Below the pieces are notes generated by a model, which saw nothing but the letters and a program-made list of their open reading frames with translations, made no database searches and was not told where the DNA came from. A stretch of 64,000 bases of DNA, taken from Ovis canadensis. Taxonomy: Eukaryota > Chordata > Mammalia > Artiodactyla > Bovidae. Shown piece by piece: positions 1 through 12,436 of this stretch (the first letter of the stretch is position 1; every line of letters starts with the position of its first letter). The position numbers and the translations under genes were made by a program. Where the stretch lies: contig NC_091246.1 in assembly GCF_042477335.2 (NCBI RefSeq), positions 112,187,001 through 112,251,000 on the forward strand, written 5' to 3'.

Positions 1-2029
1 ACGGTGCCGGTCTCGAATGAGCCCAGCTGGGTGCATCCTCTTACTGGACACGGCTGCACATCCCCATCAGGGGTTCTGCACCAAGCAGAGGATTCTTGGG
101 TCTGCAGCTGAGGCCATGGCTGCAGCTGAACCTGGGATTCCTGCCGCGAGCTGCCCTTGGTTGTGTAGGGCGAGAGGCCACCGTGCCTGGGGTATTACCT
201 CTGTGAGGACCTGGCAGATTGAATTCATCAAAGCTTGGACCCTTCTAGAGGCCGTTGGGGATGCCTCATCACTGTTGACACTTTTCCTAGTTGCAGTGTG
301 GTTGCTGTTGTCTGAGCAACTGGGACTGCCCACAGCCCTGTGGCCCGGGGGCTTCATGGCAGGCTTTTGTCTCTCCGGATGGCTCATCTGAGGATGGTGC
401 ACTTTCGTCACAGGAGCTATTCACCACGGCGCTGAAGGTCAAGGCACGCAGTAGACCTGCCCCGCCCCCGGCACCCACAGGCCCCAGATACTGCTGAGCA
501 TTTGAAAGGCCCCAGGCAGTGTGGCCACAGAGTCGGCCCCAGAGAGCCGCCAGCGCCTCTCGACTGCCCCTAGATAGTGTTTGCACAGAAGCGGTGTGGA
601 GCTCTCTTTGGGACATTCAGGATTCTGTCCCGGGAGGCCTGGGCAGGCTGTCTTTCTTTCCCCTGAGAGCAACCCCAATCTGGCCCGGCCTGTTCAGTCT
701 GGGAGGCAGCCTGTCCAGAACGGGGCCTGAGGAACCAGGCTGAGTTCTGGTTCTGATGTGGGGCCTGTCCGGCTGGGGGGCTATCCTGGGTCGTAAGCAC
801 AGTGGCGAGGGCATGCTCACCCAGCCTTCCTGCCATGACCCCAGGAGCTGATATGGGGGTGTAGCAGGCCTCTCTAGGTCGCATAAAAAAACACCCTCAT
901 CTCTGTTGCATCTAACCTGTCCAGACAAGAGGTCTGCATGCAAGTAGGAAATTATTAGAAAAATAACTGCTGAGATGGGCCATGATCTTGTGGTGCTAGA
1001 ACAGGGGAAGAGGATACCCAGGCCCTGGGAAGTACAGGTTTGAGGGAGGGAAAACCCTGACCCTCTTCATCTTTCCAAATTGCCCTGACACCCTCCACAG
1101 GAATGAAAGTGTACAGGGACATTAAGTGCCTTGCTCTTACCTGTGTCCTGGGTCTCCAGCCCCTTCCAGACAACTCCACCCAGGATCTGGTCTCCATCCC
1201 CCTTAACCTGACATGAGTGCAGTTCCTGTAACAACTCTGGGGTCTGCTGGTGGCCTGGACGAAAGGACAGGTTGGGCTGACAACCATCAGACAGTCCCAC
1301 TGAAAGCGCAGATTAGACCCAGCTCTTCCGCTGCACTGGCAGCCCCAGGGCTTGCAGCCAGCTGGAGATGGTGTCTGAGGCTCTGCCAGCCATAGTTCCC
1401 AATGAATGTGGTACCAATGCTTGTAAACAGCGTTGTCTTTTCAGCTGCTTCCTGGAGACTGTAACTTTTTCATCGGTGCCAGGTGTTCACTCACCTCCCT
1501 CCTGGAGACGTACTGATGTGCACGTTAGGAGTCGTCTTCAAGATCTGCAAGTGTTTGTGGGAACACACCTCTGCCCTGCAAGGTGTCCAGGTAACTTCAC
1601 CCCTGCCAAGACTGTTCTGGAAGGTAGAATGGCTCATGACTTCCACCTCATGCGATTGCTAGTCACCCTGCTGTATGTGGAGCAAGGCCTCCAGCCAGGA
1701 GGATTTCTGAGGCAGACTCTCATGGTTCATAGCATTTCTTCAACTTGGAGTGGGGCCTCTGGGGGCACTGTCAGGGCTCCCTGTATGGTTTGGCCTTATC
1801 CTGGTGCTCAAGAGTCCTGTGGCTAGGACCTCTAGAGAGAGGCTGTCTGAGAAAGTTTGAGTAGATTTGGTCTTAGCCTCTGTCAGATTAATCAGCTTGG
1901 CTGATGAAGGACAAGTTCATGGAAAAATGTACCAGAAGCTGAGATGCTTGGGTTGGATGGTGGCCCCCTTCCAACCCCCTGCCCACCACAAAGATACCCG
2001 GAACCTGTAAATGTGACCGTATTTCATAT
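1..2029. other. Unique intergenic sequence, no gene recognised
   Basis: Moderately GC-rich DNA with only short chance reading frames lacking recognisable domains. No splice-site-bounded exon with a known protein match was seen. It could contain untranslated or lncRNA exons that cannot be recognised from sequence alone. Confidence 0.5.
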
Positions 2030-2180
2030 TTGTTTGGTTCATCTGGCTGCTCCCGGTCTTATTTGCGCATGTGGGATCTTTACTGGGGCATGCGGGCTCC
2101 AGTTCCCTGACCAGAGATCAAACCTGGGCCCCCTGCGTGGGGAGCTCAGGATCTTAGACATGGCACCACCAGGCAAGTCT
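2030..2180 (-). mobile_element. CHR-2-type tRNA-derived SINE (antisense), diverged
   Basis: The antisense pattern TGTGGGATCTTTACT, CCCTGACCAGAGATCAAACC, TGGGCCCCCTGCG and GGCACCACCAGGCAAGTC matches the cetartiodactyl CHR-2 SINE, including the B-box of its tRNA-derived head (reverse complement of GGTTCGATCCCTGG). It is diverged and lacks an obvious tail. Confidence 0.75.
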
Positions 2181-2589
2181 CAAATGTGACCTGGTCTAGA
2201 AAAAGGTCTTTTCAGAGTAATTAAGTTGAGAATCTTGAGATGAAATCCCAGCTTATCCAAATGGGCCCTCATTCCAGTGACAAGGCCTGGTAAGGGGCAA
2301 AGAGAGGAGAAACAGAGGAGGACGCAAGAAGAAGGCAGAGGCTGAGGTGCCACGGCTCAGGTGCATCTGCCTGGAGCCACTGGAGCTGAATGGAGGGAGG
2401 CCAGGAGCCTTTGGAGGGGACAGGCCTGGGCCACCAGCTTGATTCCAGACCCCGGGACTCTGTGCAGGAACAAGTTATGCTGTTTTGAGGCACCTAATTT
2501 ATGGTGGTTCACTGGGGGTTTCAGGAAATGAATAGAACCATGTTAAGATGAAGTTTAGTTATTGGTGGGGGAAAATTTTCCATGAGTGT

Positions 2590-3318
2590 CTCATTTTTTA
2601 AGTAAAATATAGTTGATTTATGGAGAAGGCAATGGCACCCCACTCCAGTCCTCTTGCCTGGAAAATCCCACGGACGGAGGAGCCTGGTAGGCTGCAGTCC
2701 ATGGGGTCGCGAAGAGTCGGACACGACTGAGCGATTTCACTTTGAATTTTCACTTTCATGCATTGGAGAAGGAAATGGCAACCCACACCAGTATTCTTGC
2801 CTAGAGAATCCCAGGGATGGGGGAGCCTGGTGGGCTGCCGTCTATGGGGTCGCACAGAGTCGGACACGACTGAAGCGACTTAGCAGCAGCAGCAGCATAG
2901 TTGATTTATAGTTGTAATAGTTTCAGGAGTATAGTAAAGTGATTATATATATATATTCTTTTCCATTATGGTTTATTGTAAGATATAATTCCCTGTGCTG
3001 TACATTAGGACCTTAACTATCTGCTAATCCCAGACTTCTCTTTGGTAGTCATGTCTGTTTTCTGTATCTGTGACTCTATTTGTTTTGTGAATTAGTTCAT
3101 TTTTATCTTTTTAAAAATTCTATGTATAAGCAGCACCATCTGATATTTGTCTTTATCTGACTTACTTCCATCAGTAAGATCATCTCTAGGTCCATCCATG
3201 TTGCTGCATATGGCATAATTTTGTTCTTTTTTTATGGCTGAGTCATATTCCATATATTCACATATACACCACATCTTTATCCATTCATCTGTCAATGGAC
3301 ATTCAGATTGCCTCCGTG
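2590..3318 (-). mobile_element. L1 3' end fragment (antisense), split by a BOV-A2
   Basis: Antisense L1 3' UTR and ORF2 end, with typical phrases such as CCTGTGCTGTACATTAGGACC, CTAGGTCCATCCATGTTGCTGC and TCAATGGACATTCAG. Positions 2622-2896 are a later SINE insertion; the L1 reads through cleanly if that insert is removed. Confidence 0.85.
2622..2896 (+). mobile_element. BOV-A2 SINE with 13-bp target duplication
   Basis: Two Bov-A monomers are joined by TCACTTTGAATTTTCACTTTCATGC and followed by an (AGC)n tail, the standard BOV-A2 layout. ATAGTTGATTTAT flanks it exactly on both sides (2609-2621 and 2897-2909), proving an insertion into the older L1. The perfect duplication suggests a fairly young copy. 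Confidence 0.95.
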
Positions 3319-4281
3319 GTGAGTGCCTCATTTTTCTGTGTATTAAAGAGAGGGCAGTGAGTGCCGTTTGTCCCGAATTTTCTTTTTGAGGGACAACCTT
3401 GGATACAGCTGTTGTTCTGACTGTGGGTTAAATCTCAGCCTCTTTCCAGTTACTAACAGCCGCTTTTCTGTAATCAGGCTCTGACTTCCACTCGAGCTCT
3501 GCTGCCGCCCTCCGCAGATGCCTAGCTTAATTCCATCCCCTCCTTTGAGACTTTCTGAAATATGTGAGCACCACTTATCAGAGAGGCAGATCAGTTGTAA
3601 AGAGATTAATTTGTTATAACATTTTGTATTTGTGTCTGTGAGGCATGGGGAGTAGAGAAGAGAGAAGTTTTTGCTTTTAAAAATGTGCTGAGTGTGGGAG
3701 TGGAGAGGAGGCAAGTAGGAACATGAACACGTGTTGTTATCTCTGCAAAGTCCCGTGGAGTCAGAAGTGCTCTCATGAAAACAAATCACCCCTTTTTGTC
3801 CCCTCAATTAGACGAGGAGCTGATTTGTCAACAACTCTTCTGCAGGCAAGAGGCATGCATTCCTCTCCTGGTGCCCTGCCAGCCTGGAGAGCTGAGATAG
3901 GAGTCATCCTGGCGTGCGTTGAGCGTCGTGAGATGGTTACTGGGGCTCCCTGCGCTTAAATGTCTTCAGCCCATCGTGTCAGCAGTGCGGCACAGCTCCG
4001 AGCAGGTGGAAGGATGAGAACGATGGGGTTGTTGATGAGGGCTGGCTGCAGGCAGTGTGGACCAGAGGCAACTCCGCACGCGATTCTCCCTGCCCAGCGC
4101 CTGTCAGCTTTCGGGCTGGGGGCGGAGCCGGGGCCGCACACTGCTTCCACGTCAGGACCCTCCTCCCTGCCGCATCCCCTGAACCTGCAGGACCTGGTCA
4201 CCCAGAGACCCACAGCCCTGTGCGTGCTGCAGCTGAAGGGTGTATTCAGTCCAGAAATTCACAGGATTTAACTGAAGTAAA
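3319..4281. other. Unique intergenic sequence
   Basis: No repeat family or coding exon recognised. A GC-rich stretch at about 3960-4230 gives overlapping open frames on both strands, without conserved motifs. Confidence 0.5.
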
Positions 4282-6400
4282 AGGCCAAATCCCTTATGAT
4301 TGTACAGCAGAAGTGACTAACATATTTAAGGGGTTAGATCCGATAGACAGAGTGCCTGAAGAACTGTGGACAGGGGTTCATGACATTGTACAGGAGCTGG
4401 AGATCTTAACCATCCCCAAGAAAAAGAGATGCAGCAAGACAAAACGGTTGTCTGAGGAGGCCTTACAAATAGCTGAGAAAAGAAGGGCAAAGGAGAAAGG
4501 AAAAGATATACCCAACTGAATGCAGAGTTCCAAAGAATAGCAAGGAGAGATAAGAAAGCCTTCCTAAGGGAACAAGACAAAGAAATAGAGGGAAACAATA
4601 GAATGGGAAAGACTAGAGATCTCTTCAAGAAAATCAGAGATACCAAGGGAACATTTCATGCAAAGATGAGCACAATAAAGGACAGAAACAAGCAAAAAAT
4701 ATTAAGAAGAGGTGGCAAGAATACCCAGAAGAACTATACAAAAAAGATCTTAATTGCCTGGAAAACCATGATGGTATGATCACTCACCTAGAGCCAGACA
4801 TCCTGGAGTGTGAAGTCAAGTGGGCCTTAGAAAGCATCAACATGAACAAAGCTAGTGGAGGTGACAGAATTCCAGCTGAGCTATTTCAAATCATAAAAGC
4901 TGATGCTGTTAAAGTGCTGCACTCAATATGCCAGCAAACCTGGAAAACTCACCAGTGGCCCCAGGACTGGAAAAGGTCAGTTTTCATCCCAATCCCAAAG
5001 AAAAGCAATACTGAAAAATGTTCATACTACTATACAGTTGTTCTCATTTCACATGCTAGTGAGGTAATGCTCAAAATCCTTCAAGCTACTCTTCAATAGT
5101 ATGTGAACAAGAAACTTCGAGATGTATAAGCTGTATTTAGAAAAGGCACAGACACCAGAGATCAAATTACCAACATCTGTTGGATCATAGAAAAAGCAAG
5201 AGAATTCCAGAAAAAAACACCTATTTCTGCTTCATTGACTACACTAAATCCTTAGACTTTGTGGACCACAAAAAACTGTGGCAAATTCTTAAAATGATGG
5301 GAATATAGACCACCTTACCTGCCTCCTGTGAAAACTGCATGCAGGCTAAGAAATAACAGAACCAGACATGGAACAATGGATTGGACAAAACTGGGAAAGC
5401 CGTACGTCAAGGCTGTATATTGTCACCCTGCTTATTTAACTTATATGCAGAGTACATCACACGAAATGCCAGGCTGGATGAATCACAAGCTGGAATCAAG
5501 ATTGCCAGGAGAAATTATCAACAACCTCAGATACGCAGATGATACCACTCTAACGGCAGAAAGCAAAGAGGAACTAAAGAGCTTCCTGATGAAGGTAAAG
5601 GAGGAGAATAAAAAAGCTGGCTTAAAACTCAACCTTCAGGACTTCCTTGGTGGTCCAGTGGTTAAAACTGGAAGCTCCCAATACAGGTTCAATCCCTGGT
5701 CAGGGAACTAGATCTCACATGGTGCAACCAAGACCCAGAGCAGTCAAATAAATACATTTTTTTAAAAAGCTCAACATTCAAAAAACTGAGATCATGCATG
5801 GCATCTGGTTCCATCACTCCATGGCAAATAAATGGGGAAAAATGGAAATAGTGACAGATTTTGTTTTCTTAAAATCACTGCAGACGGTGACTGCACCCAT
5901 GAAATTAAAAGACACTTGCTCCTTAGAAGAAAAGCTATGACAAACCTAGACAGCGTATTAAAAAGTAGAGACATCACTTTGCCAAAGGTCTGTATGGGTG
6001 AAGCCATAGTTTTCCAGGAGTCACGTACGAATGTGAGAATTGGCCCATAAAGAAGGCTGAGCCCCGAAGAATCGATGTTTTGAACTGCGATGCTGAAGAA
6101 GACTCTTGAGAGTCCTTTGGACAGCAAAGAGATCAAACCAGTCAATCCTAAAGGAAATCAGTCCTGACTATTCATTGGAAGGACTGATGCTGAAGCTCCA
6201 ATACTTGGGCCACCTGATGCAAAGAACTGACTCAATGGAAAAGACCCTGATGCTGGGAAACATTGAAGGCAACAGGAAAAGGGGGTAACAGAGGATAAGA
6301 TGCTTGGCTGTCATCACAGACTCAATGCACATGAGTTTGAGCAAACTCCAGGAGACAGTGAAGGACAGGGAAGCCCAGTGTGCTGCAGTCCATAGAGAAG
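4282..6400 (+). mobile_element. BovB (RTE LINE), 5'-truncated, dead
   Basis: Sense BovB from the region between the endonuclease and reverse transcriptase domains to near the 3' end. Reverse-transcriptase blocks are visible in separate frames: THLEPDILECEVKWALESI (about 4785-4850), NNLRYADDTT with the catalytic YADD (about 5518-5550) and [14 protein letters not shown] (6178-6219). Stops and frameshifts divide it, so no functional protein is encoded. A SINE at 5639-5764 interrupts it. Confidence 0.92.
5639..5764 (+). mobile_element. CHR-2-type SINE inside BovB
   Basis: GGACTTCCTTGGTGGTCCAG, the tRNA B-box GGTTCAATCCCTGG and a tail of AAATAAATACATTTTTTTAAAA identify it. It is bounded by AAAACTCAACCTTCA (5624-5638) and AAAAGCTCAACATTCA (5765-5780), an imperfect target duplication preceded by TT, consistent with L1-endonuclease cutting at TT/AAAA. 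Confidence 0.88.
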
Positions 6401-7844
6401 GTTTCACGCTTTCAAACATACAGACTGTGAGTGCGGTCTCAGAAGCTGCAGAAGCCACTTCCCACCATGATATAAAAAAGCATCAGCACCAGCAGCTGTC
6501 AGTTTCTTCCGAGGCCCAGCGATGCCCAGCCATGGAGGGGGACAGGGGCCAGGAGCACAGGGGGAAGAGCCAGGCTGCACTTCATTTTCCAATTGGCCTT
6601 TGGGATAAGCTGACATTTCTTTGCCTTTTTCTGAGACCAGAGAGGCAAAATTCCAATGTAACATCTTCTCTATAATTCTGGCAAGAGTGGTGTCCTGAGG
6701 GCATTCATTGGCCTGCCTTGACGTGCCGCACAGGACAGAACCACACGCATGCACCAGCTGTGTGAGGAAACCCCAACAGCATGGTCTTTCCTGCAGAAGC
6801 AGCCATCTTTCTGGGGATCCTCTCGCAGGGATGACTTAGCCTCATCTCATGGCAAAATGATTCCTTTTTCTCACTCTGCTTGGGTAGCCGTGTGAAAATA
6901 AGGCAATCTACTGACCTGGCATCTCACTCTCATTTTTCCTGAGACCTATGGGTTGTCTCACCCATAATCTATTTGGGTAATTTCAAGACATCATTCCACT
7001 TTTAATTACTTTCCTACATTCTGATGTCTTCCTTTGATGTTTAAAAAAATAATTCACTTACAAACAAAAATGGCTTACCAATGGCTTTTTTCCCCAAAAG
7101 AGAAATTTCCAGAATAGGCTATAAATTAAGATAATCAGGTGTAATGTTACCTGGAGATGAATCTCAGGATTTGACATGTTTGGGGGACTTTATAGAGAGC
7201 TTTTAAGACCCTCCAAACTATGACTCCTATTTTTCATCTCACTTCTATTTTTAGGTCTAGAAGGGTGAAGACACTTGTCTGTAGAAATGAAATTGGATCC
7301 CTGAGAACTGGGCGTCGGCAGGGCTCCAGGCAGGCACTCTGGCACACAGATCACACACTCGGCAGAGAGTCCGAGGCCTTTGGCTGCAGGTCCCCAGAGC
7401 ACGTTGCTGGCCTGCAGCCAGAACCATGAACTGTTGGAGCCCTGTGCACTTTGGACCCCTCTTCCAGGAATATTGCTGAAGTTCAAGGTGGGTCCATGAG
7501 GGAGCCCCTCCAGGACTCATGTGCTCCTTGCTCAAACTCCAGAAGCTCAGGCTCCATCTTCTCCTACTCAGTGAATTTCTGCTTATTCCCGTCTTGGGCT
7601 TCAGTTTTTAACCGAAGAGTCGGTGCAATAGGAACGTTCCTGTATGTCACTGCGAGAGAAGCATTTGCACAGGCTTAGCGCATTTATGAGCACAAACGCG
7701 TGTGAACTGTTTATGCCTCTTGGGTGAGATGTGAAGTCTGGAGGTGACGTGTATGTGTGTCAGAGGCCCCAGGGGAGGGTCTTTCCACTTTGATATCTCT
7801 TTGTTTCACCACGCCATGAAGGGACAAAGGGGCAGGATGTTTAA
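6401..7844. other. Unique intergenic sequence
   Basis: No gene or clear interspersed repeat seen. Short open frames have no recognisable domain. Confidence 0.5.
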
Positions 7845-7990
7845 AAAGCACAGTCTTTAGACACAGAAGCAGCTCTACTGCTAATCAACTGTGTGATGTC
7901 TGGGAAGTAATTTCCTTGGGCCCACCTATTTCTTGGGAATAGTGACATGGAATTTCCTTAGGTTGCTGTGAGAGTCGCCTGGTGACAATA
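7845..7990 (+). repeat. MIR SINE, ancient
   Basis: The order AAGCAGCTCTACTGCTAATC, AACTGTGTGATGTCTGGGAAG and then a TAATTTCC segment follows the MIR core (tctgccactnactagctgtgtgaccttgggcaagttac type). It is heavily diverged, as expected for a pre-placental repeat. Confidence 0.65.
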
Positions 7991-8166
7991 CCAGCCTCGG
8001 TGGGCAGTCAGTGAAAACTGTGACGCAACAGCTCTGGAAGATGTTATTCCAGTCTGCTCGTGCAGCGTAAAATGAAAACCACATGACCCTTTCTGAACAG
8101 CAGCGATGCACAAGAGACACGCATGCTCCATGTCCTGCGCTCAGCAGCGAGGAGTAGCTGAACACT

Positions 8167-8386
8167 GTGTGTGTGTGTGCTCAGTTGTGTCTGACTCTTC
8201 GCGACCCCATGGGCTGTAGCCCGCCAGGCTCTTCTGTCCAGAGGATTTCCCAGGCAAGAATAGTGGGATGGGTCGCCGTTTCCTAATTCAAGGGATCTTC
8301 CTTACCCAGAGATTGAACCCACATCTCTCGTCTCCTGCGTTGGCAGGCAGATTCTTTGCCACTAGCTCTACTAGCATCACCTGGGA
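8167..8386 (-). mobile_element. Bov-tA SINE (antisense) with 11-bp target duplication
   Basis: Antisense Bov-A body (CTCAGTTGTGTCTGACTCTTCGCGACCCC ... GGCAAGAATAG) followed by the antisense tRNA head ending CACCTGGGA. AGCTGAACACT occurs at 8156-8166 and again at 8387-8397. Confidence 0.92.
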
Positions 8387-8514
8387 AGCTGAACACTATA
8401 AAATATGCAAAATACCCAACTCAATAAGCAAAAGACACCCACGTATCTAGCATATGTAAAGAACTCCTACAACTCAGCAACAAAGACAACCCAGTTTTTA
8501 AAATTGGGCAAGAG

Positions 8515-8660
8515 GTGGTACTTCCTTGGTGATCCAGTGGCTAAAGATTCTGTGCTTCCAATTCAGGGGCCATGAAAATGGTTTCAATCCCTCTTCTGAG
8601 AACTAGATCCCACATGCCACAACTAAGACCCAGTGCAGCCAAATAAATAAAATTTTTTTT
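8515..8660 (+). mobile_element. CHR-2-type SINE inside old L1
   Basis: TACTTCCTTGGTGATCCAGTG, a degraded B-box (GTTTCAATCCCT) and an AAATAAATAAAATTTT tail. It is flanked by TTGGGCAAGAG (8504-8514) and ATGGGCAAGAG (8662-8672), a near-perfect target duplication. Confidence 0.85.
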
Positions 8661-8979
8661 AATGGGCAAGAGATCTGAATAGACATTTCTCCAAATAAGT
8701 TATCAATAAGCACGTGAAAAGATGCTTGACTTCACTTGCCATCAGGAAGATGCAAGCCAAAGTCACAGTGAGATGCCCTTCACATCCCTGAGGATGGCTG
8801 TGATTACAAGACAGAAAATAACACGTGTCAGAAAAGATGTGGGTAAATTGGTATCCTCAGACACCGCTGATGGGAAGCGTAACATGGTGCAGCAACTTTG
8901 GAAAACAGCATGGCATTTCCTGGAAAGGCTAAATATAGAGTCACCCTATGACTCAGCAGTCCCACTCCTAGGTATATAC

Positions 8980-10650
8980 TCAGTTCAGTTCAGTTCATTT
9001 CAGTCGCTCAGTCATGTCCAACTCTTTGTGACTTCATGAACCACAGCACATCAGGCCTCCTGTCCATCACCAGCTCTTGGAGTTTACCCAAACTCATGTC
9101 CATTGAGTCGGTGATACCATCCAAACATCTCATCCTCTGTCAACCCCTTCTCCTGCCCTCAATCTTTCCCAGCAAGAAGGTCTTTTCAAATGAGTCAGCC
9201 CTTTGCATCAGGTGGCCAAACTATTGGAGTTTCAGCTTCAGTATCAGTCCTTCCAATTAACACCCAAGACTGATCTCCTTTAGGATGGACTGGTTGGATC
9301 TCCTTTTAGTCCAAGGGACTCTCAAGAGTCTCCTCCAATACCACAGTTCAAAAGCATCAATTCTTCGGTGCTCAGCTTTCTTTATAGTCCAACTCTCACA
9401 TCCATACATGACTACTGGAAAAACCATAGCCTTGACTAGACGGAACTTTGTTGGTAAAGTAATGTCTCTGCTTTTCAATATGCTATCTAGGTTGGTCATA
9501 ACTTTCCTTCCAAGGAGTATCTTTTAATTTCATGGCTACAATCACCATCTGCAGTGATTTTGGAGCCCCAAAAAATAAAGTCTGCCACTGTTGCCACTGT
9601 TTCCCATCTATTTCCCATGAAGTGATGGGACCAGATGACATGATCTTCGTTTTCTGAATGCTGAGCTTTGAGCCAACTTTTTCACTCTCCTCTTTCACTT
9701 TCATCAAGAGGCTCTTCAGTTCTTCTTCACTTTCTTCCATAAGGGTGCTGTCATCTATATATCTGAGGTTATTGATATACTTCTCCCGGCAATCTTGATT
9801 CCAGTTTGTGGCTTCTTCTAGCCCAGCGTTTCTCATGATGTACTCTGTATATAAGTTAAATAATCAGGGTGACAATTTACAGCCTTGACGTACTCCTTTT
9901 CCTATTTGGAACCAGTTTGTTGTCCCATGTCCAGTTCTAACTGTTGCTTCCTGACCTGCATATAGATTTCTCAAGAGGCAGATCAGGTGGTCTGGCATTC
10001 CCATCTTTTTCAGAATTTTCCAGTTTGTTGTGATCCATGCAGTCAAAGTCTTTGGTGTAGTCCATAAAGCAGAAATAGATGTATTTCTGGAACTCTCTTG
10101 CTTTATTGATGATCCAGCGGATGTTGGTGATTTGATCTCTGGCTCTTCTGCCTTTTCTAAAACCAACTTGAACATCTGGAAGTTCACAGTTCACATATTG
10201 CTGAAGCCTGGCTTGGAGAATTTTGAGCATTACTTTACTAGCATGTGAGATGAGTGCAATTGTGTGGTAGTTTGAGCACTCTTTGGCATTGCCTTTCTTA
10301 GGGATTGGAATGAAAACTGATCTTTTCCAGTCCTGTGGCCACTGCCGAGTTTTCCAAATTTGCTGACATATTGAGTGCAGCACTTTCACAGCATCATCTT
10401 TTAGGATTTAAAATAGCTCAGGTGGAATTCCATCACCTCTACTAGCTTTGTTCATAGTGATGCTTCCTAAGGCCCACTTGACTTCACATTCCAGGATGTC
10501 TGGCTGTAGATGAATGATTACACCATCGTGATTATCTTGGTCATGAAGATCTTTTTTGTACAGTTCTTCTGTGTATTCTTGCCACCTCTTCTTAATATCT
10601 TCTGCTTCTGTTAGGTCCATACCATTTCTGTCCTTTACTGAGCTCATCTT
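8980..10650 (-). mobile_element. BovB copy, antisense arm of a head-to-head pair
   Basis: The BovB 3' terminus, with its (TTCAG)n-like end, starts at 8980, and the element reads leftwards. On the minus strand it encodes reverse transcriptase in pieces: DGIPPELF, the IFVPIPKKGN-like block, LRNLYAGQEATVRTGHGTTNW and a degraded YADD region (YIDDST near 9752). It is 5'-truncated at 10650, where a sense BovB begins without any spacer. Confidence 0.92.
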
Positions 10651-11638
10651 GAGAAACCTATATGCAGGTAAGGAAGTAACAGTTAAAACTGGACATGGAA
10701 CAACAGACTGGTTCCAAATAGGAAAAGGAGTATGTCGAGGCTGTATATTGTCACCCTGATTATTTAACTTATACACAGAGTACATCATGAGAAACGCTGG
10801 ACTGGAAGAAGTACAAGCTGGAATCAAGATTGCTGGGAGAAATATCAATAACCTCAGATATGCAGATGACACCACCCTTATGGCAGAAAGTGAAGAGGAA
10901 CTAAAAAGCCTCTTGATGAAAGTGAAAGAGGAGAGTGAAAAAGTTGACTCAAAGCTCAACATTCAGAAAACGAAGATCCTGTCATCTGGTCCCATCACTT
11001 CATGGGAAATAGATGGGAAACAGTGGAAACAGTGGCAAACTTTTTTTTGTTGGGCTCTAAAATCACTGCAGATGGTGACTGCAGCCATGAAATTAAATGA
11101 CGCTTACTCCTTGGAAGAAAAGTTATGACCAACCAAGACAGTATATTCAAAAGCAGAGATATTACTTTGCCAACAGAGGTCCGTCTAGTCAAGGCTATGG
11201 TTTTTCCAGTGGTCATGTATGGATGCGAGAGTTGGACTATGAAGAAAGCTGAGCACCGAAGAATTGATGCTTTTGAACTGTGGTGTTGGAGAAGACTCTT
11301 GAGAGTCCCTTGGACTGCAAAAAGATCCAATCACTCCATCCTAAAGGAGATCAGTCCTGGGTGTTCCTTGGAAGGACTGATGCTGAAGCTGAAGCTCCAG
11401 TACTTTGGCCACCTCATGCGAAGAGTTGACTCATTGGAAAAGACTCTGATGCTGGGAGGGACTGGGGGCAGGAGGAGAAGGGGACGACAGAGGATGAGAT
11501 GGCTGGATGGCATCACCGACTCGATGGACATGAGTCTGAGTCTGAGTGAGTTGGTGATGGACAGGGAGGCCTGGAGTGCTGTTATTCATGGGGTCGCAAA
11601 GAGTCTGACACGACTGAGCAACTGAACTGAACTGAACT
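10651..11638 (+). mobile_element. BovB copy, sense arm of a head-to-head pair
   Basis: It begins inside the reverse transcriptase (LRNLYAGKEVTVKTGHGTTDW) and continues through NNLRYADDTTLMAESEEELKS to a 166-codon open stretch at 11125-11625 covering the C-terminal region, then the BovB 3' terminus ACTGAACTGAACT. It is the inverted partner of the preceding copy; the two share about 985 bases separated by about 675. Confidence 0.92.
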
Positions 11639-11985
11639 TGCATGAAACAGTCCCTTGGTATGAAATGAAAACACATCCATGAGAAAATGTGCATGTGAAT
11701 CTTTGTAGCAGCAATATTCAACAGAACTGATGGTGGAGTCACCCAAACGTCCCTCACTGATGAACGGATGAAGATGACGTCACGCATCTAATGGAATGTC
11801 ATTTAGCAGGAAAAGGAAATGAAGTGCTGTAGTAATGTGCTACAACCTGGATGAGCCTTGTACTAAGTGAAAAGGAAGAGCACATATCGTGTAATGCTTT
11901 TTATGTATAGTGTCCAGAATACACGGATCTATAGAGACAGGAAGTAGATTACGGTTGCCTAGGGCAAGGGGAGGGAAGTGTGTCG

Positions 11986-12436
11986 CTTTCCCTGGCTGCC
12001 GTAACTGGGTGGCTTCGAGATGTATCCTCTCACATTTTTGGAGGCTACAAATCTTCAATTCCCGTTGGCTGGGCCCTGCTTCCCAAGAGGGCCTAGAGAG
12101 GAAGGTCCCAGGGACCTGGGGAAGAAGCCTTCCTTACCTCATCTAGTGTCTGGTTGGTTGCCGTCCATGACTTTCCTGGGTTTGTAGAAGCATCGTGCTG
12201 GCCTCTCTCCCCATCTTTGCGTGGCTTTCACTCCGTATGTCTCTGGGGTGTCTATGTCTGTATGTGCAGACTAAGGACACCAGTCACATTGGACTTCAGG
12301 CCACTCAAATCTAGTGTGACTGTACCTTAACTTGATGGTGTCTACAATGACCCTGTTTCCATACTAGGTCACCCCTTCAAGTTCCAGGGATTAGGACTTG
12401 AACACATTATCTCTCAGGGGACACAATTCAGTCCAT
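11986..12436. repeat. Old interspersed repeat of unassigned family inside L1
   Basis: The order of phrases (GCTGCCGTAACTGGGTGGCTT, CATTTTTGGAGGCTAC, AAGGACACCAGTCACATTGG, ACTTGAACACATTATCTCTCAGGGG, ACACAATTCAGTCCATGATG) resembles a common old mammalian repeat. I cannot name its family with confidence. The L1 3' UTR continues on both sides, which marks it as an insertion. Confidence 0.6.

Noticed and set aside
1368-1826. A 152-codon frame in the left unique region
   Set aside because: No recognisable motif; composition and overlapping frames suggest chance. An exon cannot be excluded without RNA data.
4055-4519. A 154-codon frame with a KKKRCSKTKRLSEEALQIAEKR stretch
   Set aside because: The second half is BovB sequence and the first half is GC-rich unique DNA; a chance junction at the 5' truncation of BovB.
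11125-11625. A 166-codon frame that could look like a conserved gene
   Set aside because: It is the BovB C-terminal region within the sense arm of a BovB pair.
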